Shown here: positions 1 to 12,300 of the stretch, piece by piece
Numbering within the stretch: the first letter of the stretch is position 1
Layout: every line of letters begins with the position of its first letter
DNA from: Meles meles
Lineage: Eukaryota; Chordata; Mammalia; Carnivora; Mustelidae
Direction of reading: 5' to 3'
Assembly (NCBI RefSeq): GCF_922984935.1
Contig: NC_060068.1
Span: 63,959,155-64,023,154, forward strand
Length of the DNA stretch: 64,000 nt
Program-made: the position numbers and the translations under genes
Notes under the pieces: generated by a model
Database searches by the model: none
The model's input: only the letters and a program-made list of their open reading frames with translations
Told to the model about the DNA's origin: nothing

Positions 1-359
1 CCAATTTAGAATCGATTTGCTGTTTCTTCTGGCATTTACTTAATTCCAGAATTCTAAATAGCAAATGCGTAATGTAGTGACTCTTAGCTTCTTATTAGAT
101 AATTTCTCCTTTCCCACATTTATTATAGTAATATTATAATTTTGGGTTAGACCTATATTTAGTGTATACATTATTATGAAATGAAAATATTCTCAGGTGA
201 ATGTTATAGATATTATGAATATCACTTTCTTTTTCTTGAAATTAATAATTGCATTGAATTTTATTGTCACATAGCTAATTCTCCCTATACCTCTTAGTCC
301 CTCAGTTCAGTTTTGTAACATAATGTAGCAATTCCAGTTTATTTTTCTTGGCAATTTTC

Positions 360-1260
360 TTACCAGAGACCTCCATCCCCGCCCCCTCTCCATGTGGGCT
401 GGTTTCTCTCGAGGCCTACTATACAACTATCATCCTAGAGTGTCTGTCTGTCGTCATCACTGAAACTCCGCCTTTCTTTTGGGTTGGAATCCTTGTTTCT
501 TGAATCCCTGGTCTTTTTTCTTGGTTTCTTTCCCTTTGGGTAGAACACATCATCGAACACGTCATAAGGTTAAAAAAAATGGTGCAGAGGCTGAGGACAT
601 AGCGGTGGGAGTCTTGTAGTCATGTAGAATCGGTCATGTTGCCCTCCAGGACAGTTGTTACCCAGGCATCTCCCTTTACCATTATCCTAGAGACTACTTT
701 CACTATCTCATGCTGGGTTTTCCTGCTTTCAGATTTCATGTGTGTTTTGTTTTTGGTTTTTCTTCTTGGTTTTTTTCCCTGATTGGGTAGAAAGCATCCT
801 TCAGGATAAATTTTTGGACTCTTCCATGTCTGAACATTTCTTTATTTTACCATCATGCTTAACTGATGACTTGGCTGGGGTTAAAATTCTGCACTGGAAA
901 TGTTTTGCTTTTGAATTCTGATGGCATTGCTCCATTGCCTTCTGGCTTCTAAGTGTTTGTGTTGAGAAGCATAAAGTCACTCTGGTTCCTGATTTGTGTA
1001 AATGTGATCATTGTTTTTTCCATTCTAGAACTTGATTCTTCTCTTGTCTGTGACAATTTCCCAAGGATGTGTTTAGTTGGATCCACTGCATGGGTGGTAT
1101 TTAACTGCATTATTTCTCTAGTGGCCTTCAGTCTAGAACAATTGCCCAGTCTTTCTTTTTTCTTTCATGACTCTGACAGGTCTGAAGAGTCCATGACACA
1201 TGTTCAGTAGAATGTCTCTGAAGTTGTATTTGTTTCCACATAATTAAATTTGGATTAGAG
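360..1260. repeat. Probable ancient interspersed-repeat fragment, class uncertain
   Basis: Phrases such as GGCATTGCTCCATTGCCTTC and GTTGAGAAGCATAAAGTCA recur in old mammalian repeats, but I cannot name the family. An 85-codon open frame at 953-1210 has no recognisable domain. Confidence 0.3.
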
Positions 1261-1551
1261 TTTTTGGTCTGAAATACTATAGGGCTAATACTGTGTTCTC
1301 AGTGTATCACTTCAGGGACATACAGTTAGTTTGTCTCAATACAAACTAGATGTAAGCTTGACATACGATTTTAACACATAAGGTTTTGGGCTCTGTGCTC
1401 ATTCTCCAGAGGTAGCCACTATCCACCTGGTCCACTGAAGGGGCTCCATTAGATGTCTAGCCCTGCCCCCAGTCTTTCTCATGAGTGCTGCTTGAGGTCA
1501 TGAAAAAAAGTTCGTGGGGGTTTCCCTTGTGTGGGGGGCTCCCAGAGGTTT

Positions 1552-2380
1552 TTTTTTTAATTTTTAAATTTTTTTATTAACATATAATGTATTATTAGCC
1601 CCAGGGGTACAGGTCTGTGAATCACCAGGTTTACACACTTCACAGCACTTACCATAGCACATACCTTCCCCAATGTCCATAACCCCACCTCCCTCTCCCT
1701 ACCCCCTTACCCCCCAGCAACCGTGTTTGTTTTGTGAGATTAAGAGTCACTTATGGTTTGTCTCCCTCCCGATCCCATCTTGTTCCATTTATTCTTTTCC
1801 TACCCCCCAAGCCCCCTACGTTGCATCTCCACTTCCTCACATCAGGGAGATCATATGATAATTGTCTTTCTCTGATTGACTTATTTCACTAAGCATAACA
1901 CCCTTTAGTTCCATCCATGTCATCACAAATGGGAAGATTTCATTTCTTTTGGTGGCTGCATAGTATTCCATTGTATGTATGTGTATATATATATGTATAT
2001 ATACATACATGTATATACATACATATGTATACATTATGTATATAATGTATATACATTATGTATATATACATATATATACACCACATCTTCTTTATCCATT
2101 GTATGTATATATATACATATATATTTCTTTATTCCATTGTATGTGTGTGTATATATATATATATATATACACACCACATCTTCTTTATCCATTATTCTGT
2201 TATATATGTATATACATATATATACACATACATGTATATACATACATACGTATACATTATGTATAAATGTATATAATGTATATACATTATGTATACATTA
2301 TGTATATATATACATATATATACACCACATCTTCTTTATCCATTGTATGTATATATACACATATATATTTCTTTATTCCA

Positions 2381-2413
<33 letters not shown>

Positions 2414-2800
2414 CACACACCACATCTTCTTTATCCATTATTCTGTTGATGGACATCTAGGTTCTCTCCATAGTTTGGCTATTGTGGACATTGTTGCTAT
2501 AAACATTCGGGTGCACGTGCCCCTTCGGATCACATTTGTATCTTTAGGGTAAATACCCAGTAGTGCAATTACTGCAAGTGCAATAGCTCTATTTTCAACT
2601 TTTTGAGGAACCTCCATGCTGTTTTCCAGAGTGGTTGCACCAGCTTGCATTCCCACCAACAGTGTAGGAAGGTTCCCCTTTCTCCGCATCCTCGCCAGCA
2701 TCTGTCATTTCCTGACTTGTTAATTTTAGCCATTCTGACTGGTGTGAGGTGCTATCTCATTGTGGTTTTGATTTGTATTTATATGCCGAGTGATGTGCTC
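1552..2800 (-). mobile_element. L1 3' fragment (minus strand) holding a TA-rich satellite
   Basis: Read on the minus strand this is a 5'-truncated LINE-1. The plus strand begins with a T-rich tract (1552-1580), then 3'UTR sequence, then the end of ORF2 (the AGGAACCTCCATGCTGTTTT and AGTGTAGGAAGGTTCCCC region, 2600-2700). Unique sequence resumes near 2790. The satellite at 1970-2440 interrupts it. Confidence 0.8.
1970..2440 (+). repeat. TA/TATG-rich minisatellite with a ~245-bp tandem duplication
   Basis: The L1-derived 20-mer CCACATCTTCTTTATCCATT occurs four times, at 2081, 2174, 2325 and 2420. Copies 1 and 3 are 244 bases apart and copies 2 and 4 are 246 apart, so a unit containing two L1 pieces plus (TA)n/(TATG)n DNA was duplicated in tandem. 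Confidence 0.85.
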
Positions 2801-3363
2801 CCAGAGTTTCTATTGTTATTTTCACACACATTGGACTTTTAAGGATTTGTCATATTATCAGTTGTTTTGTTACCCATTCTTTTGGCTGCTAGTTCCCTTC
2901 CCTGCCATGTTCTGCCACAGATGACCCAGTTTGAGTGCCCACTCCTTCTCAGAGGAGCTTGCCACCCTTTTGAATTCTGGTTACCTGTTGTCTTGCAGCC
3001 TCAAGCCTTTCTGATAGGCTCAAAAAAAAGCTTACATTATCTAGCTTTTTGCTGTTGTTAACATGGAGGAATATTCCCTTGCAACCATCCCTATCCTATG
3101 TGAAAACAGAACTCTGAAAACATTATTTAAGGATACCAATACTTTGCTATAAATATTACAAAATTGATGCTTATTTTGTTGTCTAACTTCTTGAACAGTT
3201 TATTTCCTCTTAATAACAAAAAGTTTAAGGCTAAAAGTATTCTAAGTATAGTTCTGGTTGTGTGTCACATGTTCTGAGTTTTCTCATTTTCTTTATTTCA
3301 AAAACAGGATAGAACTCTAATTTTTTGGCCTAAGAATTATTTAAGATTCTGCTTTATAACTTT

Positions 3364-3562
3364 ATTTTTTTAATGATTTTATTTACTCACTAGTCACAGA
3401 GAGAGGCAGAGAGGGCAGAAGCAGGGGGAGCAGTAGAGGGAGAGGGAGAAGCCGACTCCCTGCTGAGCTGGGAGCCACGTGGGACTTGATCCCAGGACCC
3501 TGGGATCATGACCTGAGCCAAAGGCAGAGGCTTAACCATCGGAGCCACCCAGGCACCCCTCA
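3364..3562 (-). mobile_element. CAN-SINE (tRNA-derived), minus
   Basis: Reverse-oriented SINE with terminal GAGCCACCCAGGCACCCC. Target duplication GCTTTATAACTTTA at 3351-3364 and 3563-3576. Confidence 0.9.
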
Positions 3563-3578
3563 GCTTTATAACTTTAAA

Positions 3579-3622
3579 TGTGTTTTAAAAGGGCTAAAAA
3601 TGTGTTTTAAAAGGGCTAAAAT
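3579..3622 (+). repeat. 22-bp tandem duplication
   Basis: TGTGTTTTAAAAGGGCTAAA occurs twice with a 22-base period, starting at 3579 and 3601, beside the 3' target duplication of the SINE at 3364-3562. Confidence 0.85.
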
Positions 3623-4379
3623 TCTTACCTAAGATCTTAGTATGTATAATTATAAACAACACACACACATATTCAGTGTATGATTGGTACAAGGGAAGAG
3701 TTCTAGCAGAGGTCTCAATCTTTCCTGTTTTCTACACGGATTTTCTTCCACCTAGTTTGTGTTGAGACATATCGTTCCTTCTTCTGGCCCCTCACTGCCA
3801 AGTTCTTAGCTTGATTCAGTGATTTATAGTATGAGTTAATAGCCAATAAGAATTTTCTTTTCCATAATTTTATTAGGTATTTTGGACTTTTTTTCCATGA
3901 AAATTTGCCTGTTTAGTCCAATCAAGAAAAAAAAAACACACACACACACCAAACGCTATTCAGGTTAAAATAGGAATTGTACAAAATTTATACATTAATT
4001 CTGGAGAAATGACATTTTAATATAAGATCCTCACATCCAAGAACTTGCTTTCATTTCATGTTCATATCTTGTTTGTGTACTTCAGTAGAACCTAATAATT
4101 TTTTCATCTTGATTGTGGCTCTTGTTAAAATTTATTTTATTCTCTGTCATAATGTGAGATATTTTTTTCCTAATTGCCACTCTTACCTAGTGAGTATTCT
4201 TACAGATATTTATTTATTTATGTATATGTAGCTATTTAACAAATTTCATCAATTCTAGTAGTTTTCATTAGGATGCCCTAGGTTTAATGAGATGTAAAAC
4301 CACATAGAGTAGAAGGATAAATACAAAAGACATCCTTTTATTTTATTTTTAACAGAGACTAATAATATAAGGTTCCCAG

Positions 4380-4585
4380 TTGATGTGGATACTTCTGGTC
4401 CAAGGACCATAGTTTGAATAACAAGGTTCCAGAACCTTGGTTCCCAGATTTTGCTGTGCATTAGAGGCAACTGGGAAGCTTTTAAAAACCTCAGTGCTTA
4501 GAGGTGGGAGCCAGACATTAATAGTTTTTGAACAGTCTCAAGTAATTCCAGTTTGCCGCAAAGTTGTGAACCACTGTTCTAGACT
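4380..4585. mobile_element. hAT-Charlie-type MITE remnants (MER5-like), possibly two nested
   Basis: Termini resembling TTGTGAACCACTGTTCTAGA (4564) and CTTCTGGTCCAAGGACCATA (4392) are typical of non-autonomous hAT elements of mammals. The match is from memory and the subfamily is uncertain. Confidence 0.5.
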
Positions 4586-4795
4586 AGGGGTTAGCAAACT
4601 GTGGTCCAAAACAGGCCAAATCCTGTGTTTTTGTAAACAAAGTTTCATTGGAAAGCAGCCATGCTCATGTTTACATATTGTTTTATTGCTATTTTCATGC
4701 TACTTGGTAGTACCGAGTACTTGTGAAGAAGACCATATGGTTCACCAAGCCTAAAATATTCAGTATCTGGCCTTTTTCATAGAAAAAGACAAAGA
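4586..4795 (+). mobile_element. hAT-type MITE (GGGGTTAGCAAACTGTGGTC family)
   Basis: The element begins AGGGGTTAGCAAACTGTGGT, continues through a GTTTCATTGGAAAGCAGCCA body and ends in a TATCTGGCCTTTTTCATAGA stretch, as in a common eutherian DNA-transposon fossil. Confidence 0.55.
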
Positions 4796-4969
4796 AGAAT
4801 AGAGTCCCCTTGTCAACTCTCCTGTGGGATTTTGCTAGAAATTACTGCTTCTGGAAGGCTCTACTTTATTGAGAAGGCTACTCCTTTTCAACTCTGCCCT
4901 GCCATGGCCTAATGCACTGGTTTTTCTAATCCAGTGTGTTATCTGAAAAACTCTAATTCCCAGCAAATT

Positions 4970-5880
4970 AATTCAACAAATATTTACTAATCTTTTGTGT
5001 CCCAGGCACTTGGGATACTTAAGGAAACAAAAAGGACAAAAAGCCATGACTGTATGGAGAGCTTTCATCCTAGTGGGGTGTGGGGGTGGGGACAGTATGG
5101 GAAATACACCCTGCATTAGATGGTAATGATTACCACGGAGAAAATAAAGCAGAGAAGTCCTTGTGAGAAGGTAGCATTGGAGCAGTAATTTGAAGGAGGT
5201 AGCAGAGTGAGCCAAGTCGAAATCTGAGGAAAGAACCGTCTTCCCAGCAGAAGGCACTGACAAGAACAAAGGTCCTGAGGTGGTGCATGCCTGGAGTATT
5301 AGGAAACAACAGGGATGCCAGTGTGGCCGGAAGAGAGTGAAAGAAGTTGGAGTGTGGGAGGAGAGGTGATCTGTGAGAGAAGGAACAGCCGAATAGTCCA
5401 GGGTCCTGTAGGCCTTTGTGATGATTTTGGCTTTTATAGAGTAAGATGGAAAACCAGTGGGAGGTTTTGAGGATCCAGTGAAGTGATGTGATAGATCTTT
5501 AAAAAAAAAAAAAAAAGAATTTATTTATTGAGGCAGAGTGACAGAGGCACAGTGAGAGAGGGAACACAAGCAGGGAGAGTGGCAGAGGGAGAAGCAGGCT
5601 TCTCGCTGAGCAGGGACCCCTTCAATGGGGGGGGGGGGGTTCCATCCCAGGACCCTGGGACCATGACCTGAGCCAAAGGCAGACGCTTAATGACTGAGCC
5701 ACCCAGGCACCCCTGAGGTGATGGATCTTAACAGGATCAGTCTGGCTGCTATGTTGAGAAAAGACTGAAGAAAGCCAAGGGCAGCTCAGGGAGATCTCTT
5801 AAGGAGGCTACCGCAGAATTCCAAACAGGAGATTATGGCAGACTGGAGCAGGGTGGAGCAGCAGAGTTAGTAAAACTGAA
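4970..5880 (+). repeat. Ancient mammalian LINE2-like repeat, split by a SINE
   Basis: The text runs from a TTCAACAAATATTTACTAAT start through GCCAGTGTGGCCGGAAGAGA and, after the SINE at 5500-5714, to CAGTCTGGCTGCTATGTTGA. This old mammalian-wide repeat looks L2-like; the family is uncertain. Confidence 0.45.
5500..5714 (-). mobile_element. CAN-SINE, minus
   Basis: T-rich start in plus orientation is replaced here by an A run and TTTATTTATTGAGGCAGAG; it ends GAGCCACCCAGGCACCCC. GTGATGTGATAGATCT and GAGGTGATGGATCT flank it as a diverged target duplication. Confidence 0.85.
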
Positions 5881-6879
5881 TCCTGGAGACTGTCCTCAAT
5901 TCAGTTTATAATTAGTGTCTGTTTCTCTCAGATCCTGGCACTCATTTCTTAATTTTCCAGGTTTTCCTTCTTTTTCTGGTTTCACGGTTGATACCAGCTT
6001 GAATCAGATTTTATCCTAAAAACTCAGTTGTACCTAAGTATGATCCTATAGCCAATATGTTTAAAACTCTGTGGATGCTTGGTAAGTTCTAACAATGAAT
6101 GCACCTCGAAGAGCTTGGGTAGAACAAGATGGACTGTATTTATCTTCATATGTCTATGTTTTCAGAACCACATTTCTATTATTATTGCTTTATTTTCCCC
6201 CTGTAATTAGCATATGCGCCCACACACTAGCTATTTCATGTTCTTTAGGTTTAACTAGGAGATGGGAGGTAGATTTGTGTATTTTCATTTTAATTGTCAT
6301 AGTCCAATATTGAGCTGTTTTCCTTAAGGGTTTTGTTTCAGAATGTATCTGCAGTGAAATCTCTTTCTCAGAAATTCATATATAGCTGCAAAGATAAGCT
6401 CCTACAAATTTACTGAAGAAGAGTAAACACAGGAGATGAAGTGGCTCTTTAGGAAAATGTCAAAGACAGCTTGAAGAGGAAGTTAGGTAAAATTATTATT
6501 TGCAGATCATCTTTTTATAGCTGAAAAATATACCAATCAAAAAACTATTGGTACCAAAAATATTGTATTATTGCCACAAAAATAATATATAGAGAAAGAA
6601 TCTGTGTATATAAACAAACAGAAGATGTAATGGAAGAAAGATCCACTTAAAATAGCACACTGCCAACAAATGATAAAACAACTAGGAAAAACTCCTCTCT
6701 GCCTACACTTTGGGACCATCACCTAGAGAGCTTAACAAAACAATAAGAAAAAAACAGTGCCCAGGTGCCATCCCCAGAATTCTATTTTCATTGGTGTAGG
6801 GTGCGGCCTAGGCAGTATTTTCTCAGAGGTCCTTATTTCTCCAAAAATCTCTAAAGAAACTGATCCATATGAAGCAAAT

Positions 6880-8395
6880 TTAGAATAATACTATGAGATC
6901 AAAGAAACCTTGAAAAAAAAAAAGGGAAAAGTGTGCTGTATTATTTTTAGAATGACTGAAGATTATAAAGAGTTCAATTATCCCTAAAATGGGCTATAAA
7001 CTTAATATGGTTTCATAAAAAGACTAACAAGATTTTTCATTTCCGAGCTAGGCAAACTTATTCTAAATTTGTGTGGAAAACCTAAGTAAGCAAGAGTGGC
7101 CAGGACAACTCTGAAAAAGGAAAATGTTGGAAAGGAACTTGTCTGACCAGAGATGGACTACCGCATCAGTAAGCAAAGGTGGATTGGTCCACTGGAAGGT
7201 AACAAATGTTCTGAAAGGACCCAAATGTAAATGCAACTTTGGAATATAATAAAATGACATTTCAAATCAATAGAGGAAAAGATAATTAATTCAATAAAAG
7301 GTATTATGTAATGAAGTGGCATTTTTTAAAAAAGATTTTACTTATCTATTTGACAGAGAGAGATCACAAGTAGGCAGAGAGGCAGGCAGAGAGAGAGGGG
7401 GCAGCAGGCTCCCTGCTGAGCAGAGAGCCCGATTCGGGGCTTGATCCCAGGACCCTGAGATCATGACCTGAGTCGAAGGCAGAGGCTTAACCCACTGAGC
7501 CACCCAGGTGTCCCGAAGTAGCATTTTCTAACCAAAGGGACAAATGTTAAGTTTATTCAATAAAAGGTCATTTGGGTAGCCATCTTAGAACAACAAACTA
7601 AAGTTAGATTTCTAATATGGAATACATTCCAGGTGGGGCAAAGATCTAAGGACAAAAAATAAAACTCTAGAAGAAGGGAAGTGGGGGACACCATGCTGAA
7701 TATGTATGACGCAAAAATCCCAAAGCCATAAATGCAAAGATTCATAAATTTGATTGCATGAAAATACCAATTGCCACAGGTTAAGAACACCAAAACAAAA
7801 AGACAAATTACAAAAAGGAAAAAAAAAAAACTAAACATGTGCAGCTTCTCTTACAGACAAAAAGCTAAGATCCAAAACCACGCCTGTAATAAAAAAGACA
7901 ATCAATAGAAAAATAGACAAAGAATAGAAATAGTAAAAGTCACAGTGTAAGAAATTCAAATGGCTATTAAATATATGAAAATATGATCTTACTCAAAATA
8001 AAAACACTTTTAAAATATATTTTTATTTACCAGGTTGGTGAAGGATGTGAGGAAGTGCATCACTGGTGAGAATTTAAATTGATATAACTTCTTTGGAGGC
8101 AATTTGGTGTATTAGATACAGTCTTTCCCCAGTAATTTTATTTCTAGGTATTTTTAAGTGAGAGAAAAAAAAAAGAGCAAGATGCAGAATCTTTTGTAGA
8201 GTAAGCTACCTTTTGTGTGTTGGGGGGAAATACAAAGTTTGTTTGTTAGATATACTGTGTGTCTTTAAAAGGATACTTAGGAAGGTGGTTACAGTAGTTT
8301 CCCCAGAAAGGGGAACTGGGAAAGGAGGGACACTTCATGCTCATTTGTTCACTCTTTGGTAGCTTGTGCATATATTACTGATTAAAAAAAAAAAA
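6880..8395 (+). mobile_element. Old L1 3' fragment, plus, split by a SINE
   Basis: A-rich sequence resembles the 3' end of ORF2 and 3'UTR of old mammalian L1 (GGTTACAGTAGTTTCCCCAG near 8290, A tail at 8385). All open frames here are short and broken. A SINE is nested at 7326-7514. Confidence 0.5.
7326..7514 (-). mobile_element. CAN-SINE, minus
   Basis: Complete SINE. Target duplication GAAGTGGCATTTT (7313-7325) and GAAGTAGCATTTT (7515-7527). Confidence 0.92.
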
Positions 8396-8691
8396 CTGTA
8401 ATAAAGTCAGCCAGATCTGGGATCTGTGTCCCATCAAATACATCCAAATAATTTATGCCCCATCAAATGCAAATGACTCGGCAGACACCATCAAATACAA
8501 ATAACTATTTTATGGTTCATAAGTCATAAAATAATTGTTAAAATTGTCTATATTCCATATTATTCAGAGAAACATAACTTTATATTTTACTATTTGCTTC
8601 CGTCCTTTTAACACCTCCATTAAGTTGTTAAAAGTTCGTAAGAACGAGGTCTTGATAGTAATCACTTTTGAAAAAATCTAATTGCATAATG

Positions 8692-8692
<1 letters not shown>

Positions 8693-8722
<30 letters not shown>
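8693..8722. repeat. (AT)n microsatellite
   Basis: About 14 AT units abut the tail of the next SINE. Confidence 0.9.
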
Positions 8723-8723
<1 letters not shown>

Positions 8724-8725
<2 letters not shown>

Positions 8726-8893
8726 AAGATTTTATTTACTTGACAGGCAGAGAGAGATCACAAGCAGGCAGAGAGGCAGACAGAGAGAAGGAAGTAGCCT
8801 CCCTGCCAGGCAGAGAGCCTGATGTGGGGCTCGATCCCACATGACCCAAGCTAAAGGCAGAGGCTCTAACCCACCGAGCCACCCAGGTGCCCT
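8724..8893 (-). mobile_element. CAN-SINE, minus, with a shortened body
   Basis: The copy lacks part of the GGACCCTGGGATC region (CCCACATGACCC joins directly). It lies in the ARSK 3' flank, same strand as the gene. Confidence 0.88.
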
Positions 8894-8897
8894 ATAT

Positions 8898-8903
8898 TTT
8901 ATT
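8898..8903 (-). promoter_or_regulatory. Candidate ARSK polyadenylation signal AATAAA
   Basis: The reverse complement reads AAAATAAAATATA about 130 bases after the ARSK stop, just outside the head of a same-strand SINE (8724-8893). It is the first AATAAA after the stop codon. Longer 3'UTRs cannot be excluded because further AT-rich hexamers occur downstream. Confidence 0.3.
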
Positions 8904-9030
8904 TTAAAACAGAATACATTCTTTAAAAGTAACTAAAAATCAGTAATTATTAAAACATGCAAAAGCGAATCATGATCTCTTACCATGTCTCTATATATGT
9001 TGCTCTAGAACATTATTTTCTAACTTCAGT

Positions 9031-9320
9031 TCAGATTTTGTTAAGATTAGTGGGGGTGTTCAGCCACCGATCAATCGCACTTTCATACTTCCTTGGTTCT
9101 TGCAGCCAGTCCTGATGCCACCTGAGGTTCGCTATAACATTTGAATAGTTCTGCCCTACACTTTGTTTCCACTTGATAAACTGCTCTTTATTGTATTGGT
9201 GGACAGCAGCAGAAACCTTAGGGTAGTTTATAATGGAACGAAGCTTCCGATCCAAAGAATATGTAACTTCTGGAAATTTTGTAGCAATATTTGTTAGTTC
9301 ATCTGGATCTGAGGAAAGAT
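9031..9320 (-). CDS. ARSK: ARSK terminal coding exon 8 (residues 445-540 and stop)
   Basis: The 290-nt coding part starts after acceptor TTTTTTCTTCCAG and ends at TGA (9033-9031). It encodes LSSDPDELTNIATKFPEVTY, SLDRKLRSIINYPKVSAAVH, the QYNKEQFIKWKQSVGQNYSN region with a sequon at N502, and a C-terminus IDRWLNTPTNLNKI. The last eight or so residues differ from human (THMNPRAV), as expected for a variable tail. The 3'UTR continues toward lower coordinates. Confidence 0.96.
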
Positions 9321-12300
9321 CTGGAAGAAAAAATGGAAATAGCTATCAAAATAGTTACCAGTTACAAAAACACATTTTAGAATGTCATTACTCTGTGACA
9401 GATAATGTATTTGAATTGATTTCTATTTTCAGTTCCTATTAGCATAATAAGATGAAGGACAATATAAATGGTAAAATAATATACCAAAGGTTAAACACTC
9501 TTCTAAATGTATGTCCAAATTACCTTCCTACCATCATCCTGCTATCTCATTTTTTTTCTTATCCTTTCCTAGATGGCAGAAATAGATGTCACTAGTAAGC
9601 TGGCTTGGCCCTAATTCTTCCTGGTTCTGATGCCTTGTTTTGACACACAGTGAAAAAAAAATAGTAATGCTTATATTCTCCCATTTCAACAGCTCCAAAC
9701 TTTCTAGATATAAGAATTCTTTATATAGTCAAGTCATATTCTTCTAAGTTCACTTACTCTTAGTTTTCTATATATTTTAGCATCTTGTGCTTGGATTTTT
9801 GAAAGTTCGGTGCATCAACACTGTCCATTTGAGCAAATAGCCACAGAAATAAGAATGTATCTCAATCGCTACCACCAAGAAAATAACAATAAATATTTCA
9901 GAAAATAAGTACCCTTTTTACCTAGGTAAAAGGAATGCAGAAAGTATAACTAGATGTCAATCTAATTGGAAAAATAGAAAATCAAGGATCTTATGACAAT
10001 TTACTTAAAATAATAAATGAACATTACATGTTGAGGGAAAAACCTCTGTGGGCCTATGTGGTGCATTTGCCAGAAGGGCCCTGAAGACATTTATGACTTT
10101 GTTAGGTGATTTCAGATGGTACCTCTTCGGGAAAGGGAAGTCAGTGAATAAACCCCAGAGAATACAGGAAAGGCAGGCTCACCCCCTGATACTTTGACAG
10201 TCACATCTGCTTTTTTTGCAGAACATGTCCAGTGAATGAGCAAGAGATGCCCATTACACATCAGGATGAAAATTGAAGGACTTCCTTTTGAAGCCAAGAA
10301 TCTCCTGCTCTTAGAGTAGAGGGGAGAGGGGGAGGTCAATCAGTTTAGCCTCTAAAGAATTATTTGGAGTTAATAATTTTGACAGTTCTAACTGAAAAGG
10401 AAACTTAGGGAGAAATGAATATTAATAATGGCGTGTTATATGTGAAAAGGGGGGGCAAGGGGTAAGTAAAACCTGAATTTAATAATGTTGCTTTAAAATT
10501 AACTCATAGAGGAGCGCCCTGGTGGCTCCATCAGTTAAGCATCTGACTCTTGATTTTGGCTCAGGTCATGATCATGATCAGGTCCTGGGATCTCGCCCCA
10601 AATGGGGCTCTGTGCTGAGAGGGGGAGTCTGCTTGAGAATTTTCTCTTTCCCACTCCCTGTGGCCCTCCTTCCCGTGCATACTCTTTCTCCCTCTCTCCA
10701 AAATACATAATATCTTTAAAAACTTAAAAAAATAAAATTAATTCATAGAATAGTAAAGCTAGCAGGCATCTTTGTGGAGAAGGAGCATGGATTTTGAAGT
10801 TAGACCTGGGTTAAAATCCCAGCTCTGTCATTAGCTGTGAGATCTTGCACAGGTATTTGAATCCCTCTGACTCCTAGTCTTCTCTATAAAATGAGGATAT
10901 TGGTATCATCTTAAATAATAAATCAGAATGTCAGGCTTGGGGCACCTGGGTGGCTCAGTGGGTTAAGGCTCTGCTTTCTGCTCAGGTCATGATCTCAGCG
11001 TCCTGGGATGGAGCCCCGCATCGGGCTCTTTGCTCAGCAGGGAGCCTGCTTCTCCCTCTCTCTCTGCCTGCCTCTCTGCCTACTTGTGATCTCTCTCTCT
11101 GTGTCAAATAAATAAAATCTTAAAAAAAAAAAAAAGAATGTCAGGCTTCACAAGATATAGGGGTTAATATCCAGAACAGCTGAAACCAAGGGATAATGAG
11201 AGGGTGGAAAGATAACCACGAATCTTAGAAGAAACCTTGATCAGCGAAAAGCACAGTTTCAATCTTGAGACCCTGATCAGAAGTCTTCAGACACTTGCTC
11301 TGGAATTCAGATGATCTGCAAAGAAGCTGCCCCTCACATGGGCAACCTTTTGTAGATTGTCCTGGCATGAGAAGTGGCAGATATTTATTTAACCATGGAT
11401 GACTGGGCCTCTACTACCACACTTAAAAAGATACCAACAGATTTACCAAAGAGTTGAGACAGTACTGAAGTGCCATCGGCATAGGCGATATACTTCCATT
11501 GGTTAGTCCGAAGCATGTAGGTGGAAGCATTCACATTGCATCCATGGAACTGACTCAGAATCCAGGGCGGACGTAGGTTTTTGAATTTATGTTCGTTCTT
11601 AAACGTTTCTGATGCTAAAGGCAGCAGAGAGTATCCACTCAGGTTCTGCGGCAGAGGAGCTCCAGCAATATCTATGTAACAAAATAATATTTTTAAATAA
11701 CTTATGCTTCCACTAGTTGAAATATTCATAAATGACATCGTTAGATGGTGTGGAGACCAAAGACCATATATGGATTTGGTAAATAGACTGCCTAGGTCTA
11801 AATGCTCACTTCATTAGCCATATGCCCTTTTGACATGATTATTAACTACTCTGAACCTCAGTTTCCTCGTCTGTAAAAGGGGAATAACAATCATACCTCT
11901 ACCTCGTACACTTATTTTAGGTTTAAATAATTTAAGTAAGGCTCCAAGAATAGTACCTGATGGGAAACCCTCAACAGATATTAATCAGTCCTTTATTTCT
12001 GAATGACAAATAATTACAGTTGTTTCTCACATTTGTTCCACTAGATATTAAGATAAAAGACCTATATGAGAAAGGGATTTAGTAGTCATATGTGTTTGCA
12101 GACAATGATTAAAACTAAGCAGGTTATTTTATTGTCAGTGAAAGTTTAGTGCTGATACTTTTCATAAATCTATAAGGGTGGTATAATAGTATGCCATTTG
12201 TCCCAAAGTTATTTGATGACATATATTTTTATCCTCAAGTAGCATATTGAGGGGCTAGTGTTTTGCAGAACATATATTGGAAATCTTGGATTATACTGAT

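Larger units (their letters stand above)
1..9030. other. Intergenic DNA downstream of ARSK
   Basis: Besides the repeats listed separately, 1-360, 2800-3350, 3620-4380, 5880-6880 and 8400-8690 are AT-rich sequence without recognisable coding potential. Open frames are under 110 codons and match nothing I know. Part of 8400-9030 may be ARSK 3'UTR. Confidence 0.7.
9321..11446 (-). other. ARSK: ARSK intron 7
   Basis: GT-AG intron of 2.1 kb. It holds SINEs at 10510-10735 and 10939-11134 and a MIR piece near 10782-10925. The rest appears unique and non-coding. Confidence 0.9.

Noticed and set aside
1975..2460. 161-codon frame rich in Tyr/Ile/His
   Set aside because: A pure translation of the TA/TATG satellite; several frames and both strands are open for the same reason.
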